Shown here piece after piece: positions 15,451-24,751 of a stretch of DNA of 64,000 nt; within the stretch, counting starts at the first letter, position 1; the number at the start of each line of letters is the position of its first letter. The position numbers and the translations under genes are program-made. The notes under the pieces are model-generated. The model did not search any database. It saw only the letters and a list, made by a program, of their open reading frames with translations, and was not told where the DNA came from. Source of the DNA: Lachnospiraceae bacterium (GTDB taxonomy: Bacteria > Bacillota > Clostridia > Lachnospirales > Lachnospiraceae); NCBI GenBank assembly GCA_009780115.1, contig WRAQ01000001.1, positions 124,001 through 188,000 on the forward strand, written 5' to 3'.

Positions 15451-17088
15451 TTATTTCGTTATCTGTAGTAATTTACGTTTTATTTTCCCTAGCTTTATCC
15501 TTACCTTAAGGTTAAAGTGATAAAATAAAATCTTTCTGTCTGTTTTGAACTCATTATGCCGGCGCGGCCGGTTTAACATGATCTCATCAAATCCGGTGTC
15601 TGTCAAATTTAGCTTTTCTTTTACTTGACTGGTAATCCGGCTCATTGCTTTTTCATCATAAAGCGGTACATCTAAATAAAGTTTAAGCGCTTCGTCACGG
15701 GTTAATTGACCCGAAATAATCATGCTGGATAAATGAGACTTTCTTTTGTCAACGCCGAATTTTTTTGGGAGCCAGTATAACTGGATAAAAGCCGTCAGAT
15801 TATTTTCCAAATGTTTGCTTCCATAATATTCAAAGCCGCAAAAGTCAGCAAGTTCGGCAAAAGCCCGGTCGCGGTTATAATCAATAAAATTAAGCGGTGT
15901 TACTGTTTTTATGCCAATTTTATTTTCAATAACCCGCTTGCGCGCGTGAGAAATAAAGTCAAGTTTGTCAATTGGCTCTTTTCCAAATTTCCGATTGATA
16001 TCATTCAAATTAACGAGATCCCTGGTACTATGATTGTTGCTCCGTTCAAGGATACATTCAAGCGCATAGTTTTCGCCGGACAAGAAATATTTTATATTTT
16101 TTTCTTCCGCATACTTAAACAAAGTAGCCGATAAAATATTATCCTGCGGGATATCGAGCTTGGGCACCCCGGCTTTCATATATGCCTTTATCAGTGCATT
16201 ATACTGTTTTTGGTCAGGGCAAATATTGATGAACTTAAACCCGGTTGCCTGTTTTAATTTTTCCAGGTTGCCCCGCGAAATATCACTGTCAAATCCATCG
16301 TCAATATGGACACAGATGACCCTAAGTCCCCATTTGTACCCCAAGTATGCCAGATAGGAAGAATCCAGCCCTCCGGACACACCCATCAGGCAATCATACT
16401 CATTATTTTTATTTTCTGTTTTAATCAGACTTAATAATTCGGCCAGTTTTTCCGTGCCGGTATCATCGGGAAAATAACGTAAAGCCTTTGATTCAAGGGC
16501 GCTGTTACAATAATTGCAATAACCGTTTGTGTCAAAAATGATGGTATCATCTGAAGAGCTGTCCATTATACAACGGCGGCATCTAATTATTTGGTTTTTT
16601 AATATCTCCCCGCTTTCACTTACCCAGCCCTTTTGTTTTGCCGGGACACCCATCATCAGGGCATAATCCGGTACATCTTTGGTGACGACCGCACCGGCAC
16701 CGATAAAAGCATACCGGCCAATGGTATTTCCGCAAACAATCGTTGCGTTCGCCCCGATGGTTGCGCCTTTCTTAATCAATGTTTTGCGATAACCGGCCGG
16801 CCCTTTCCGAAAGCCGCTCCGGGGGGTATAGTCATTTGTGAAAACACAGGACGGCCCGCAAAAAACTTCATCTTCAAGTTCCACGCATTCATATATCGAA
16901 ACATTATTTTGAATCCGGACATTGTTTCCAATGATAACATTATTTGAAACATTGACATTTTGACCCATTGTACAGTTTTCGCCGATGACAGCACCGCTTT
17001 GGATATGGGAAAAATGCCATATCTTTGTCCCTTTGCCAATCTTAACATTAGCATCAATATATGAGGATTCATGCGCGAAATAATCCAT
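15451..17088 (-). CDS. Fusion: N-acetyltransferase (WbpD-like) + N-acetyl sugar amidotransferase (WbpG-like)
   Basis: One frame of 545 residues with two enzymes that are normally separate. Residues 1 to about 160 are a left-handed beta-helix N-acetyltransferase ([65 protein letters not shown]) like WbpD/WlbB. After a short SESGEIL linker comes a WbpG/PseA-type amidotransferase: zinc-site cysteines at about 170 and 173 (CRRC), a second CxxC in GYCNYC, and a PP-loop SGGLDSS from residue 238. The WbpD part would acetylate the 3-amino group and the WbpG part would convert an acetamido group to acetamidino. TAATG couples it to the dehydrogenase gene. No HisH/HisF-like ammonia suppliers are seen. 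Confidence 0.88.
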   Translation of the reverse strand: MDYFAHESSYIDANVKIGKGTKIWHFSHIQSGAVIGENCTMGQNVNVSNNVIIGNNVRIQNNVSIYECVELEDEVFCGPSCVFTNDYTPRSGFRKGPAGYRKTLIKKGATIGANATIVCGNTIGRYAFIGAGAVVTKDVPDYALMMGVPAKQKGWVSESGEILKNQIIRCRRCIMDSSSDDTIIFDTNGYCNYCNSALESKALRYFPDDTGTEKLAELLSLIKTENKNNEYDCLMGVSGGLDSSYLAYLGYKWGLRVICVHIDDGFDSDISRGNLEKLKQATGFKFINICPDQKQYNALIKAYMKAGVPKLDIPQDNILSATLFKYAEEKNIKYFLSGENYALECILERSNNHSTRDLVNLNDINRKFGKEPIDKLDFISHARKRVIENKIGIKTVTPLNFIDYNRDRAFAELADFCGFEYYGSKHLENNLTAFIQLYWLPKKFGVDKRKSHLSSMIISGQLTRDEALKLYLDVPLYDEKAMSRITSQVKEKLNLTDTGFDEIMLNRPRRHNEFKTDRKILFYHFNLKVRIKLGKIKRKLLQITK

Positions 17089-18158
17089 TAAAACTCACCT
17101 TTCATGTCTAAGGTCGAAAAGTCATCGAGCGGAAATTTTATTGTCCGCCCCTCTTTCTGGCTTTTATAAATTGCCAGGACAAGCTCTAATGCTTTTTTTC
17201 CTGCTTCGGCATCAATATACGGCGCCCGGTTTTTCTTAATCGCTTCAATCACATCACTATAGAGCGGGGTATGCCCATAACCGTATACACTAGGGGGTTT
17301 TTCATGGTATTTTTTCTTGACCTCATCCGGGTCATCCAAGCTATCGGAAAAAATCCATTCCTCAATCATATTTACTGACTCACCGCCGGCTTTTACCGTA
17401 CCTTTGTCACCAAATAAATAAAGGGTTTCTTCCAAATTGCGCGGATATATGTTAGTTGTGCCTTCAATAATGCCATAACTGCCGTTTTTAAACCGGATTA
17501 AGGCAATCCCTAAGTCTTCGGCTTCAATATATTCATGCTTTAAACGGTCAGTCATCCCAACCACTTCCGTAATTTCATCACCCATCATCCACCGCAGCAA
17601 ATCAATATTATGAATGCATTGATTCATCAACGCACCGCCGTCCTGCCCCCAAGTACCACGCCATTTCGCCCGTGCATAATACTCATAATCCCTTGCCCAG
17701 CGCACATGGGCCGTCCCGTACAAAAGCCGCCCGAAGCGATTCTTTTCGACTGCCTCCCTGATTTTCTGAATCGATTTATTAAAACGGTTTTGATGGCAGG
17801 CACATACTTTGACATTCTTTTCTTTTGCTTTTTCAATAATCCTGTCGGCATCAAATAATGATAAGGCAATTGGCTTTTCAATAATTAAGTGGCAACCGGC
17901 TTCAATGCAATCAAGCGCAATATCAGCATGGTTCCCGCTTTCAGTTGCGATGGTGACAAGCTCCGGTTTTATTTCCTTTAACATTTGTTTATAATCGGTA
18001 TATAAAGGGGTTGCAGCATTTAGCTCAAACTTTAAAACCTTATCTTGCATATATGCAGGAACGATGTCACAAAGCGCCCCGATTTCTAAATGGTTATTTT
18101 GGGCGGCGACGATATGGTTTGGTGATATCCGGCCGCAACCGATAAGTGCATATTTCAT
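17088..18158 (-). CDS. MocA-family UDP-GlcNAcA 3-dehydrogenase (WbpB/WlbA-like)
   Basis: Probably oxidises C3 of UDP-N-acetylglucosaminuronic acid with NAD. The 356-residue protein begins [15 protein letters not shown] and has a complete EKPIALS motif (lysine present, unlike the protein at 1-819). It also has CACHQNRFN and [16 protein letters not shown], the active-site histidine region. The ATG at 18158 follows GGGAGTTAAG; an upstream ATG at 18170 overlaps that ribosome binding site and is rejected. It heads a five-gene coupled run (dehydrogenase, acetyltransferase-amidotransferase, aminotransferase, RfbF, RfbG) directly after the two-hairpin element. The UDP-GlcNAc 6-dehydrogenase expected before this step is not in the window. 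Confidence 0.82.
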   Translation of the reverse strand: MKYALIGCGRISPNHIVAAQNNHLEIGALCDIVPAYMQDKVLKFELNAATPLYTDYKQMLKEIKPELVTIATESGNHADIALDCIEAGCHLIIEKPIALSLFDADRIIEKAKEKNVKVCACHQNRFNKSIQKIREAVEKNRFGRLLYGTAHVRWARDYEYYARAKWRGTWGQDGGALMNQCIHNIDLLRWMMGDEITEVVGMTDRLKHEYIEAEDLGIALIRFKNGSYGIIEGTTNIYPRNLEETLYLFGDKGTVKAGGESVNMIEEWIFSDSLDDPDEVKKKYHEKPPSVYGYGHTPLYSDVIEAIKKNRAPYIDAEAGKKALELVLAIYKSQKEGRTIKFPLDDFSTLDMKGEF

Positions 18159-18224
18159 CTTAACTCCCATCTGTCTGCTTTAGCAGACGTGCAAAACAGG
18201 ATTGTGAAAGATTTATCTTTCACA
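18159..18224 (-). repeat. Two-hairpin intergenic element, copy 1
   Basis: On the minus strand: hairpin A, TGTGAAAGA-TAAA-TCTTTCACA (18224-18203), then linker ATCCTGTTTTGCAC, then hairpin B, GTCTGC-TAAA-GCAGAC (18188-18173), then AGATGGGAGTTAAG and the ATG at 18158. The TGA stop of the upstream glycosyltransferase lies inside hairpin A, and the ribosome binding site of the next gene lies just after hairpin B. A close copy with compensating stem changes is at 41194-41259. There is no T-tract after either stem, so it does not look like an intrinsic terminator. Confidence 0.85.
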
Positions 18225-19560
18225 TTGTAATCGTCCTTTTATTTGACTCAATAATGTCGGCAAATTTTAATGCCAAATTTTTCCAATTGAATTGTTCAAT
18301 ATACTCTAACCTGGGCTGATACTCCAATGGTTCACCGTTCTCAAATAGAGTATATTGCTTTAAAATATATTTTTTAAGATTAATAAAATCCGCTTCTTTG
18401 TTTACTTCTTCATATAAAAAACCACTGTTTGCATTAATAATAATTTCTTTGAAAATACTGTTCCCTACCTGCCCGGCGATAAGGGCAATAAGCGGTTTGT
18501 CCTGCATTAAATACTCAAACACTTTGCCGGTCAAAATCCCGGTTTCTTCAGTGCTGTTCCATGATGCAACAAGCAATAGCGAAGCTTCGGACTGCAAGCG
18601 CAGTGATTCATCCCGGGAAATGAAACCATAATTTTTACAAAAATCCTGCATGTTGTTTTCTTTTGCTGCTTCAAGCATCAAACCATAAGTAAAACCTGCA
18701 TATTCAATGCAAATCTTTTCTTCTTTTAATTTCCCCTCGGTTATTAGTTCTTTTACCGCTCTAAATAAGGGGGTAAGGTCACTTCTATTTCGTTTGATTG
18801 TGCCTGTATAAAGGATTTTAAACAGGTCAGCTTTTTTTCCATTTTCAAGTCCGGCCCTATCGTCACGGTCGAACCCATTCGTGATGATGCGGATATCCGC
18901 ATCTCTGCCCCATTGCTTATAAACACTTGCACATGGACCCGATACAGCGGTAAAATAATCCGCTTTTTCCCCGACTTTTCTTGCTATACGATGATAATAC
19001 CTGCGCTCTCTTCCCGTCGAAAAGGGTTTTGTAAATGGGTCGCGCATATCCATAATCCATAACGCCTTGGGATATTTTTTACTTATGTTAAGCCCCAATT
19101 CGGCAGATGAGTATGGGCCGAAAGAGGATATAATAACATCGAACTGCTTATCTGTTTCTTTGATTGCTTTCATAGCTTCATGAATGAACTTTTCTGTCCT
19201 AAGCCAATCCCTTAAATTAAGCAAATATTTTCTTAGTTTATTTTTTGTACTAATGCCAAAGCGCATTTTCTGTGATTTATTTGCATCATTTTGCGAAAAC
19301 GTAACGTTACTGTAATTTTGAACCGTTTTCGTTATTTCTTGCACCTTTTTATCTTTGCCTACCGCAATATAATTATCAACATATTTTATGTCTTTATTTA
19401 AAATCGGGTCTTTTACTTCATGGGGGTATAATTTGCGGGTTAAAACCGTGACATGATAATTTCGTTCCATTTTAAGATATTTTGCCAGCTTAGTTACCCT
19501 AATAGCTGCTATGATATTATTAGGCGCAAAATACTCCGCTATGATTAAGATGTTCTTCAT
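18220..19560 (-). CDS. Glycosyltransferase family 4-like protein
   Basis: A 446-residue GT-B glycosyltransferase. The N-terminus (MKNILIIAEYFAPNNIIAA) is the acceptor-domain strand and loop. The C-terminal half has FKILYTGTIKRNRSDLTPL and a GKVFEYLMQDKPLIALI stretch, which is the donor-site E-x7-E-like region, though only partly conserved. Donor and acceptor are unknown. Only 21 nt separate it from the ABC exporter gene, and no good Shine-Dalgarno sequence is seen; a TATAAT lies 6 nt before the ATG, probably by chance. Its stop codon is inside the hairpin element at 18203-18224. Confidence 0.82.
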   Translation of the reverse strand: MKNILIIAEYFAPNNIIAAIRVTKLAKYLKMERNYHVTVLTRKLYPHEVKDPILNKDIKYVDNYIAVGKDKKVQEITKTVQNYSNVTFSQNDANKSQKMRFGISTKNKLRKYLLNLRDWLRTEKFIHEAMKAIKETDKQFDVIISSFGPYSSAELGLNISKKYPKALWIMDMRDPFTKPFSTGRERRYYHRIARKVGEKADYFTAVSGPCASVYKQWGRDADIRIITNGFDRDDRAGLENGKKADLFKILYTGTIKRNRSDLTPLFRAVKELITEGKLKEEKICIEYAGFTYGLMLEAAKENNMQDFCKNYGFISRDESLRLQSEASLLLVASWNSTEETGILTGKVFEYLMQDKPLIALIAGQVGNSIFKEIIINANSGFLYEEVNKEADFINLKKYILKQYTLFENGEPLEYQPRLEYIEQFNWKNLALKFADIIESNKRTITM

Positions 19561-19581
19561 GTAAGCATTATACTGTATTGG

Positions 19582-21336
19582 TCAGGTTATGTCTATGATA
19601 TCCTTTTTATCACGTTTAGTAATTTTCCCGTCAGCGATTTCATAAATAATATCGGCATTCTTAATTGTCGTCATCCGATGCGCAATAATCAGCATAGTTT
19701 TTAACCCTTTCAAGCTGTCTATTGCTTCCATTACCGCTATTTCTGTTTCATTATCAAGTGCTGATGTCGCTTCATCAAGCACCAAGATCTCCGGGTCATG
19801 GTAAAGCGCCCTTGCTATCCCAATCCTCTGCCTTTGCCCGCCGGACAAACGGATGCCGCGGTCACCAACGAAAGTATCAAGGCCTTCCGGCAGATTATCA
19901 ACAAAATCATACAACTGTGCTTTTTTTAGGGCGGCTTCAACGGAAGCTTCATCGATTGATTCTTCATTTACTCCAAAAGCAATATTATTACGAATCGTAT
20001 CATCAGCAAGATAAATTACCTGCGGAATATAGCCAACTTGCTTATGCCACAAATCAATATTTTTAAAGATGTCCATTCCGTCAGCAAGTACTTTCCCTCT
20101 TTGGGGCGGTAAAAGGCCCAGGATGATATCGGCAAGCGTTGTTTTTCCTGCCCCTGAACTGCCAATAAAAGCCGCAGTTTTCCCTTTTGGAATCTCACAG
20201 CAAGCATCATCCAGCACATTTTCATCAGTATTGGGGTAAGCATAACTGATATTGCGGATAACAATACTGTTTTCGAAATTCCAGTCTGTCTGTGTCTCCT
20301 GTTTCCTTGCGGCTGTGCCATCATGGTTTTCTATTTCGACTAAATCCTCATATATTAAGTCAATTGAGGCCGAAGCATAATTCATCGTACTAAAATGCTC
20401 ATTGATGCGGTTTGCTGCCGGTAACAAACGAAAAGCGGCCATCGCAAACACAGCAAGTTGTGCCACAAAAGTTGATGTATCATGTTGGCTATAATAAATC
20501 CGGGCGATGATTACCAAAAATAATCCCACCATGCAAACAGTCTCGACCAAATATTTAGAAGAACCTTGAATCAATTTATTAATACCATTCATTCTGACCG
20601 CAAGCTTATTGTATTTTCCAAATGATTCAATAAAAAATTCTTCCCGGCTTAATACTTTTACTTCTTTTATCCCGCTTAATGACTGGTTAATCCACTGATA
20701 TATTTTTGCACTATAAAACTGAAATTCTTTTCCGAGTTTTTTGATAAACCGGCGCGTTATTTTCATATACAATCCAACGCAGACGAACAGTAATAACGCT
20801 ACAATCATCGCCATCGAACGGCTGACAACAAAGAGCATCATACCAAGGGAGAAACAAACAAGAATTTCGCTCAATAACTGAACCATATTCACCATGGCAA
20901 TTGAAAATTGTAAGGTATCGTTTTGGATGCTGCGCTGTAAGACCGCAATATTTTTGTTAAGGTGAAAAGTATAAGGCTCACGCATATATACGGATAGCAT
21001 TCTAACGGCAAGGCGATTTTGGACATCATTTGAAAAGCGGATATTATACCACTGTTTAAATAATAAAAAGATGTTTTTCGCAACATAAATAATAATTATG
21101 ATGATACACATAAAGGTCAGGAACTGCTCATAAGTATTCAAATGAAATTGAGTGCTTATCCGGCTTAAGATACCGTTATTTTCAACTTCTGACGGATTCA
21201 TCAAGAAGTTAATGAAAGGCGAAAAGATAGCAACTGCCGCAAGCTCTAAAAAACTGCCGATAACAATCAGGATAAATAAGAAAAAAAGCTTGATTTTGTC
21301 TTTCCTGTCAAATATATATGCCAATTTATTTATCAT
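19582..21336 (-). CDS. ABC exporter, fused membrane and ATPase domains (PglK/MsbA-like flippase)
   Basis: A 584-residue half-transporter that dimerises. Residues 1 to about 330 hold six membrane segments; the rest is an ATPase with Walker A GSSGAGKTTL (about 388-397), signature LSGGQRQRIGIARAL (about 492) and Walker B ILVLDEATSALD (about 512), then the H-loop in IIAHRMTT. The overall look, including an N-terminal AIFSPFINFLMNP segment, is that of PglK-type exporters that flip lipid-linked oligosaccharides. Protein, lipid or drug export cannot be excluded from the ATPase alone. It lies 3 nt after a GT4 gene. A second such exporter is at 56778-58538, about 35 kb away. Confidence 0.88.
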   Translation of the reverse strand: MINKLAYIFDRKDKIKLFFLFILIVIGSFLELAAVAIFSPFINFLMNPSEVENNGILSRISTQFHLNTYEQFLTFMCIIIIIIYVAKNIFLLFKQWYNIRFSNDVQNRLAVRMLSVYMREPYTFHLNKNIAVLQRSIQNDTLQFSIAMVNMVQLLSEILVCFSLGMMLFVVSRSMAMIVALLLFVCVGLYMKITRRFIKKLGKEFQFYSAKIYQWINQSLSGIKEVKVLSREEFFIESFGKYNKLAVRMNGINKLIQGSSKYLVETVCMVGLFLVIIARIYYSQHDTSTFVAQLAVFAMAAFRLLPAANRINEHFSTMNYASASIDLIYEDLVEIENHDGTAARKQETQTDWNFENSIVIRNISYAYPNTDENVLDDACCEIPKGKTAAFIGSSGAGKTTLADIILGLLPPQRGKVLADGMDIFKNIDLWHKQVGYIPQVIYLADDTIRNNIAFGVNEESIDEASVEAALKKAQLYDFVDNLPEGLDTFVGDRGIRLSGGQRQRIGIARALYHDPEILVLDEATSALDNETEIAVMEAIDSLKGLKTMLIIAHRMTTIKNADIIYEIADGKITKRDKKDIIDIT

Positions 21337-21339
21337 TTT

Positions 21340-22479
21340 TTACACCTTTTCTTTCGTAATCTCAATTATACTATCAAAATAGCTATTGAAGCAACATTTA
21401 TTGGCAATGATATCATAACTTGCCGCCCCCATCGCCGGAATTTGCGCTATATTTTCGTATACTTTAATTAATGCCTCTGTTAGCGATTCTCTTTGTTTCT
21501 CAATCGCAATATACCCGTTTACCCCATACTCTACATAACATGAGCTACCATCTGTATCAGAGCAGATTACCGGCAAAGAGTGAGCCATCGCCTCAAGCAT
21601 TGAGATGCCGGCAACCTCACCGATAGCGGCAATGATAAAAAGGTCAGCTTTTTCGTATTCACGGAAAACCTCTTCACGATTCAGGTTCTTGTATAGTATA
21701 ACATTCTCATTTAACTTACACTCGCTAATCTTTTTTTCCAACCGCCTAAAATAATCTTCTTGTACTTCTGATGCACATTCACCAACGATTGTCAGATGAA
21801 TATTTCCTTGCGAATAATTCATCAAATCAGATATTGCATCAATCATCATAAAATAATTCTTTTGCTCTTTATATTTACCAATCGTCAGAATCCGCAGTAT
21901 GCCGTCGGAATTATATTTTTTTTGTTCCGGTGAAAACATTAGCGGCATCACAAATGGTACAAAATAGCTATTACTATCTATCATTTTCCCATCTCCAATT
22001 GTGCCGGATACAGGTGTCATTCGCTTTTCGGGAGTCAGGCTCCGGACAATACGATGTGCTAAATCATTTTTGGGCGGCAAATCCCAAAGCGGGCTTTGAT
22101 TATAAAGAATCGTTGGTATTTTTAATCTCCGGCATATCCGGGTCGCATAGATTGTATAAACGGAGCGCTCCCGAAGAATCGCAATATCCGGACGAAAATC
22201 TTTAATATATTGATATAATTTACGATAGCGGGGAAAGCCCGATTTCATTTTTTTGAGACTTAATTGTTCCGGCGACCACTTTTTTATTTTGCCTATTATC
22301 CCAAATAATAAATTTGATAACGGTGAATAACCTACAATAACCGGCATAATATAATTATAATCTTCCGTGTCCCCGGCATAATGGCTTAAAAACAAAATTT
22401 CATTGCCATCCTTTATTAAACCCTCCATAATCGGGACTTGATTTGTGTGATACCGCGGTGCGACATATAAAAAGCGCAT
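21340..22479 (-). CDS. Glycosyltransferase family 4
   Basis: A 379-residue GT-B enzyme. MRFLYVAPRYHTNQ at the start and the C-terminal series LRILTIGKYKEQKNYFMM, DLFIIAAIGEVAGISMLEAMAHSLPVICSDTDG show the GT4 donor-binding domain with the E-x7-E pair (E-VAGISML-E). AGGAG lies a few bases upstream of the ATG. It transfers an unknown sugar to the growing lipid-linked chain. The 80-nt gap before it is one of the few in this part of the locus and may hold an internal promoter. Confidence 0.87.
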   Translation of the reverse strand: MRFLYVAPRYHTNQVPIMEGLIKDGNEILFLSHYAGDTEDYNYIMPVIVGYSPLSNLLFGIIGKIKKWSPEQLSLKKMKSGFPRYRKLYQYIKDFRPDIAILRERSVYTIYATRICRRLKIPTILYNQSPLWDLPPKNDLAHRIVRSLTPEKRMTPVSGTIGDGKMIDSNSYFVPFVMPLMFSPEQKKYNSDGILRILTIGKYKEQKNYFMMIDAISDLMNYSQGNIHLTIVGECASEVQEDYFRRLEKKISECKLNENVILYKNLNREEVFREYEKADLFIIAAIGEVAGISMLEAMAHSLPVICSDTDGSSCYVEYGVNGYIAIEKQRESLTEALIKVYENIAQIPAMGAASYDIIANKCCFNSYFDSIIEITKEKV

Positions 22480-22559
22480 AAAATTCTCCTAAAGCTGCCT
22501 TACATCAAACTATTATACTTGGATTATAATAATTGAAAGTATATTTATTATTTTGCTAG
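22480..22559 (-). promoter_or_regulatory. AT-rich gap with two -10-like boxes and an inverted repeat
   Basis: On the minus strand TATAAT occurs at 22528-22523 and again at 22517-22512, but neither has a recognisable -35 at 16-18 nt. TATACTT/AAGTATA (22514-22520 and 22537-22543) can pair around a 16-nt loop. It may be an internal promoter for the three genes downstream. Evidence is weak. Confidence 0.3.
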
Positions 22560-23648
22560 CTACTTGCTTGTTTTCTTGACAACATCAAGCCACTGTCCGG
22601 CAATGACGTCGACTGAATATAGGTCTCGTGCTTTTGATGCCTTTTCTCCCATTGCTTTGGCTGAATCGGGATTCCGGACTAAGGTGAATATCGCATTCGC
22701 AAGAGCTTCTATATCACCAACCGGAACAAGGATGCCATTTTCACCATCTTGAATCAATGCTTTAGAACCCCCAATCGGACAGTCGGTTGATATAACCGGA
22801 AGCCCAATTGCCATCGCTTCAAGCAGCGAATTAGGTATGCCTTCATAATCTGATGAAAGTATATACATTGCACTATTTTTTATTTTTTCCATTACATCAA
22901 AATGAAAACCGGCGAAAATAATTTTTTTCTCTATCCCAAGGATTTTGGCTTGATTTTTCAACTCATTATCAAGACTTCCGTTTCCATAAATAGCGAGCGT
23001 ATATTGCTCGGTTATATCAACATGATTTTTACGGATAAATAAAGCAAAAGCTTCTAAAAGTAAAGCATAATTTTTTTGCGGTTCCAGTCTTCCGACCGCA
23101 ACTATTTCAAATTTGCGCCCGTTTTCATTTTCATTACGAATCGGCAATAGTTTATCATCAAGCGGGTTTCCAATTACAAAACCTTTTTTCCGGATTGAAC
23201 GCGGAAAGCACTTAAGGGCGGCATCAGTTTGAAAGACTAGATATTTTGCCCGCTGGTAAATTAAATTACGCAGACGGGGATAAGGGCAAACCGCCGGGTC
23301 ATTCCGTTCGGATATTATGATACGGTTTGGCAAAAATAATGCGGAAGTTACGGCAAAAAAACTTGTTCCCGGGCCAAAGGAAATAATGATTGCATCTTTT
23401 TGTTTTTTAAAAATACGCCGCATTTTCGCAACCCGCTTAAAGCGTTTTGACAAACTGCCGCCGCTTGTACCACCGGCACTAATCAATTTGATTCGTTCAT
23501 CAAGCTGATAAGAAACCGGCATTTCATCACCGGCAGTCATTATAATTGTGACACCAATACTTTGTTTGACAAACTGGTTAGCCAGAATCGAAATCACTCG
23601 TTCCGCCCCGCCGCCGGCCATGCTGACAATTACAAAAATAATGTTCAT
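22560..23648 (-). CDS. Glycosyltransferase family 4
   Basis: A 362-residue GT4 enzyme with the classic N-terminus MNIIFVIVSMAGGGAERVISIL (the GGAER loop). The C-terminal part has VAVGRLEPQKNYALLLEAF, IFAGFHFDVMEKI and SDYEGIPNSLLEAMAIGLPVISTD (E-GIPNSLL-E pair). Such enzymes are retaining transferases using UDP- or GDP-sugars. Its ATG overlaps the stop of the previous gene by 4 nt (ATGA), so the genes are cotranslated. The stop is followed by an 80-nt AT-rich gap. Sugar specificity cannot be inferred. Confidence 0.9.
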   Translation of the reverse strand: MNIIFVIVSMAGGGAERVISILANQFVKQSIGVTIIMTAGDEMPVSYQLDERIKLISAGGTSGGSLSKRFKRVAKMRRIFKKQKDAIIISFGPGTSFFAVTSALFLPNRIIISERNDPAVCPYPRLRNLIYQRAKYLVFQTDAALKCFPRSIRKKGFVIGNPLDDKLLPIRNENENGRKFEIVAVGRLEPQKNYALLLEAFALFIRKNHVDITEQYTLAIYGNGSLDNELKNQAKILGIEKKIIFAGFHFDVMEKIKNSAMYILSSDYEGIPNSLLEAMAIGLPVISTDCPIGGSKALIQDGENGILVPVGDIEALANAIFTLVRNPDSAKAMGEKASKARDLYSVDVIAGQWLDVVKKTSK

Positions 23649-24751
23649 AATTTTCTACTTTTACCTAATAACTCATTAATAAATTTTTCTACTTGTCCCG
23701 CCATTTTTTCTTCGTTAAATTCTTTTTTAATACTAGCGGCCGCTGCGGTGCCCAGTTGATTGCGCTTATTTTCATCTTTTATTAACTGCATCATTTTTTC
23801 TGCTAAATCATCACTATCACCAGGCTGATAAAAAAGCAAGGTTTCGTTATCATACCCATAATCTGCTAAACTAGGGACATGGGCAGCAATCACTGCTTTA
23901 CCAAGCGCCATTTGTTGTAACAGGGTCATTTGCCCATATGAATAAAGAAAGTACTCAAGCGGTAAAACACAAAAATCAGCCGCTTTTATTTCGCTTATCA
24001 GTTGCCGGATCGGGATATAAGGCATAAAAATTATGTTATTACTAATATTCTTAATCAGATTAGCCGGACTATCATTTTTTCCGATTAATTTCAGCTTAAT
24101 ATTGGGATTAGGGTTACATTCTAAAAGCTTTGAAAATGCGGCAAAAAGTGTCGGCCAATCACGTTTGGCATAACCTACACAGAGAATGCTTATTTCGCTT
24201 CCTTGTGTTTTTGCTTCCTGCCTGGCCGGATTAAAAAACTCAAAATCGGCGCCAAACGGGATAAATTCGGATTTTTCCGCCAGCCAAGGAAACTTAAGTT
24301 GATAATAACTCTTTTGCGCACCGGTATGATAAATAAGGCCGTCAATTGATTTCGAGGCATATTGCATAAATTTCAAGGCTTTTCCGCTCTCGGCCGCGCT
24401 ATTAAATGAGCCAATTTCAAAAACAAGATGCTTAGCTTTTGTTTTGAACCACCGCCGTAATAAGCTTAGCACTACACCGCTTTGCATTCCATGAGAAATT
24501 ATTAAATCATAATGTTTTAGTTTTGGTAAAGCACGTAAAGTCTGAATGATATAAAAGCGCAATTTGTATTGCTCAAACCATTCCCACCATTTGAAGCTGC
24601 GGATATCCAAAACATCAACGTGCGGCCGATGCTTAAAATAGCGGAAAAACCAGTAAATCTGGCCAGCTACATAATAGTCCGGCGGTTGCTTTTCCGTGGG
24701 GGCAGCAATGCAATATTCAATTTTCCAGTTTACCAGCATTAGAATTTTCAT
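23645..24751 (-). CDS. Glycosyltransferase (GT4-like, GT-B fold)
   Basis: 368 residues from the ATG at 24751 (GGGGTGG upstream). A GTG at 24760 would add three residues. It overlaps the radical SAM gene by 35 nt. The N-terminal MKILMLVNWKIEYC strand, SHGMQSGVVLSLLRR, EISILCVGYAKRDWPTLFAAF and the DFCVLPLEYFLYSYGQMTLLQQMALGKAVIAA segment mark a GT-B transferase related to GT4. The E-x7-E pair is less clear than in its neighbours. Donor and acceptor are unknown. The long overlap with the radical SAM gene suggests the two are made in step. Confidence 0.8.
   Translation of the reverse strand: MKILMLVNWKIEYCIAAPTEKQPPDYYVAGQIYWFFRYFKHRPHVDVLDIRSFKWWEWFEQYKLRFYIIQTLRALPKLKHYDLIISHGMQSGVVLSLLRRWFKTKAKHLVFEIGSFNSAAESGKALKFMQYASKSIDGLIYHTGAQKSYYQLKFPWLAEKSEFIPFGADFEFFNPARQEAKTQGSEISILCVGYAKRDWPTLFAAFSKLLECNPNPNIKLKLIGKNDSPANLIKNISNNIIFMPYIPIRQLISEIKAADFCVLPLEYFLYSYGQMTLLQQMALGKAVIAAHVPSLADYGYDNETLLFYQPGDSDDLAEKMMQLIKDENKRNQLGTAAAASIKKEFNEEKMAGQVEKFINELLGKSRKL

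Noticed and set aside
18159-18224. Reading the two-hairpin element as a Rho-independent terminator
   Set aside because: Neither stem is followed by a run of T, hairpin B is only a few bases from the next ribosome binding site, and the paralogous copy keeps the linker as well as the stems.
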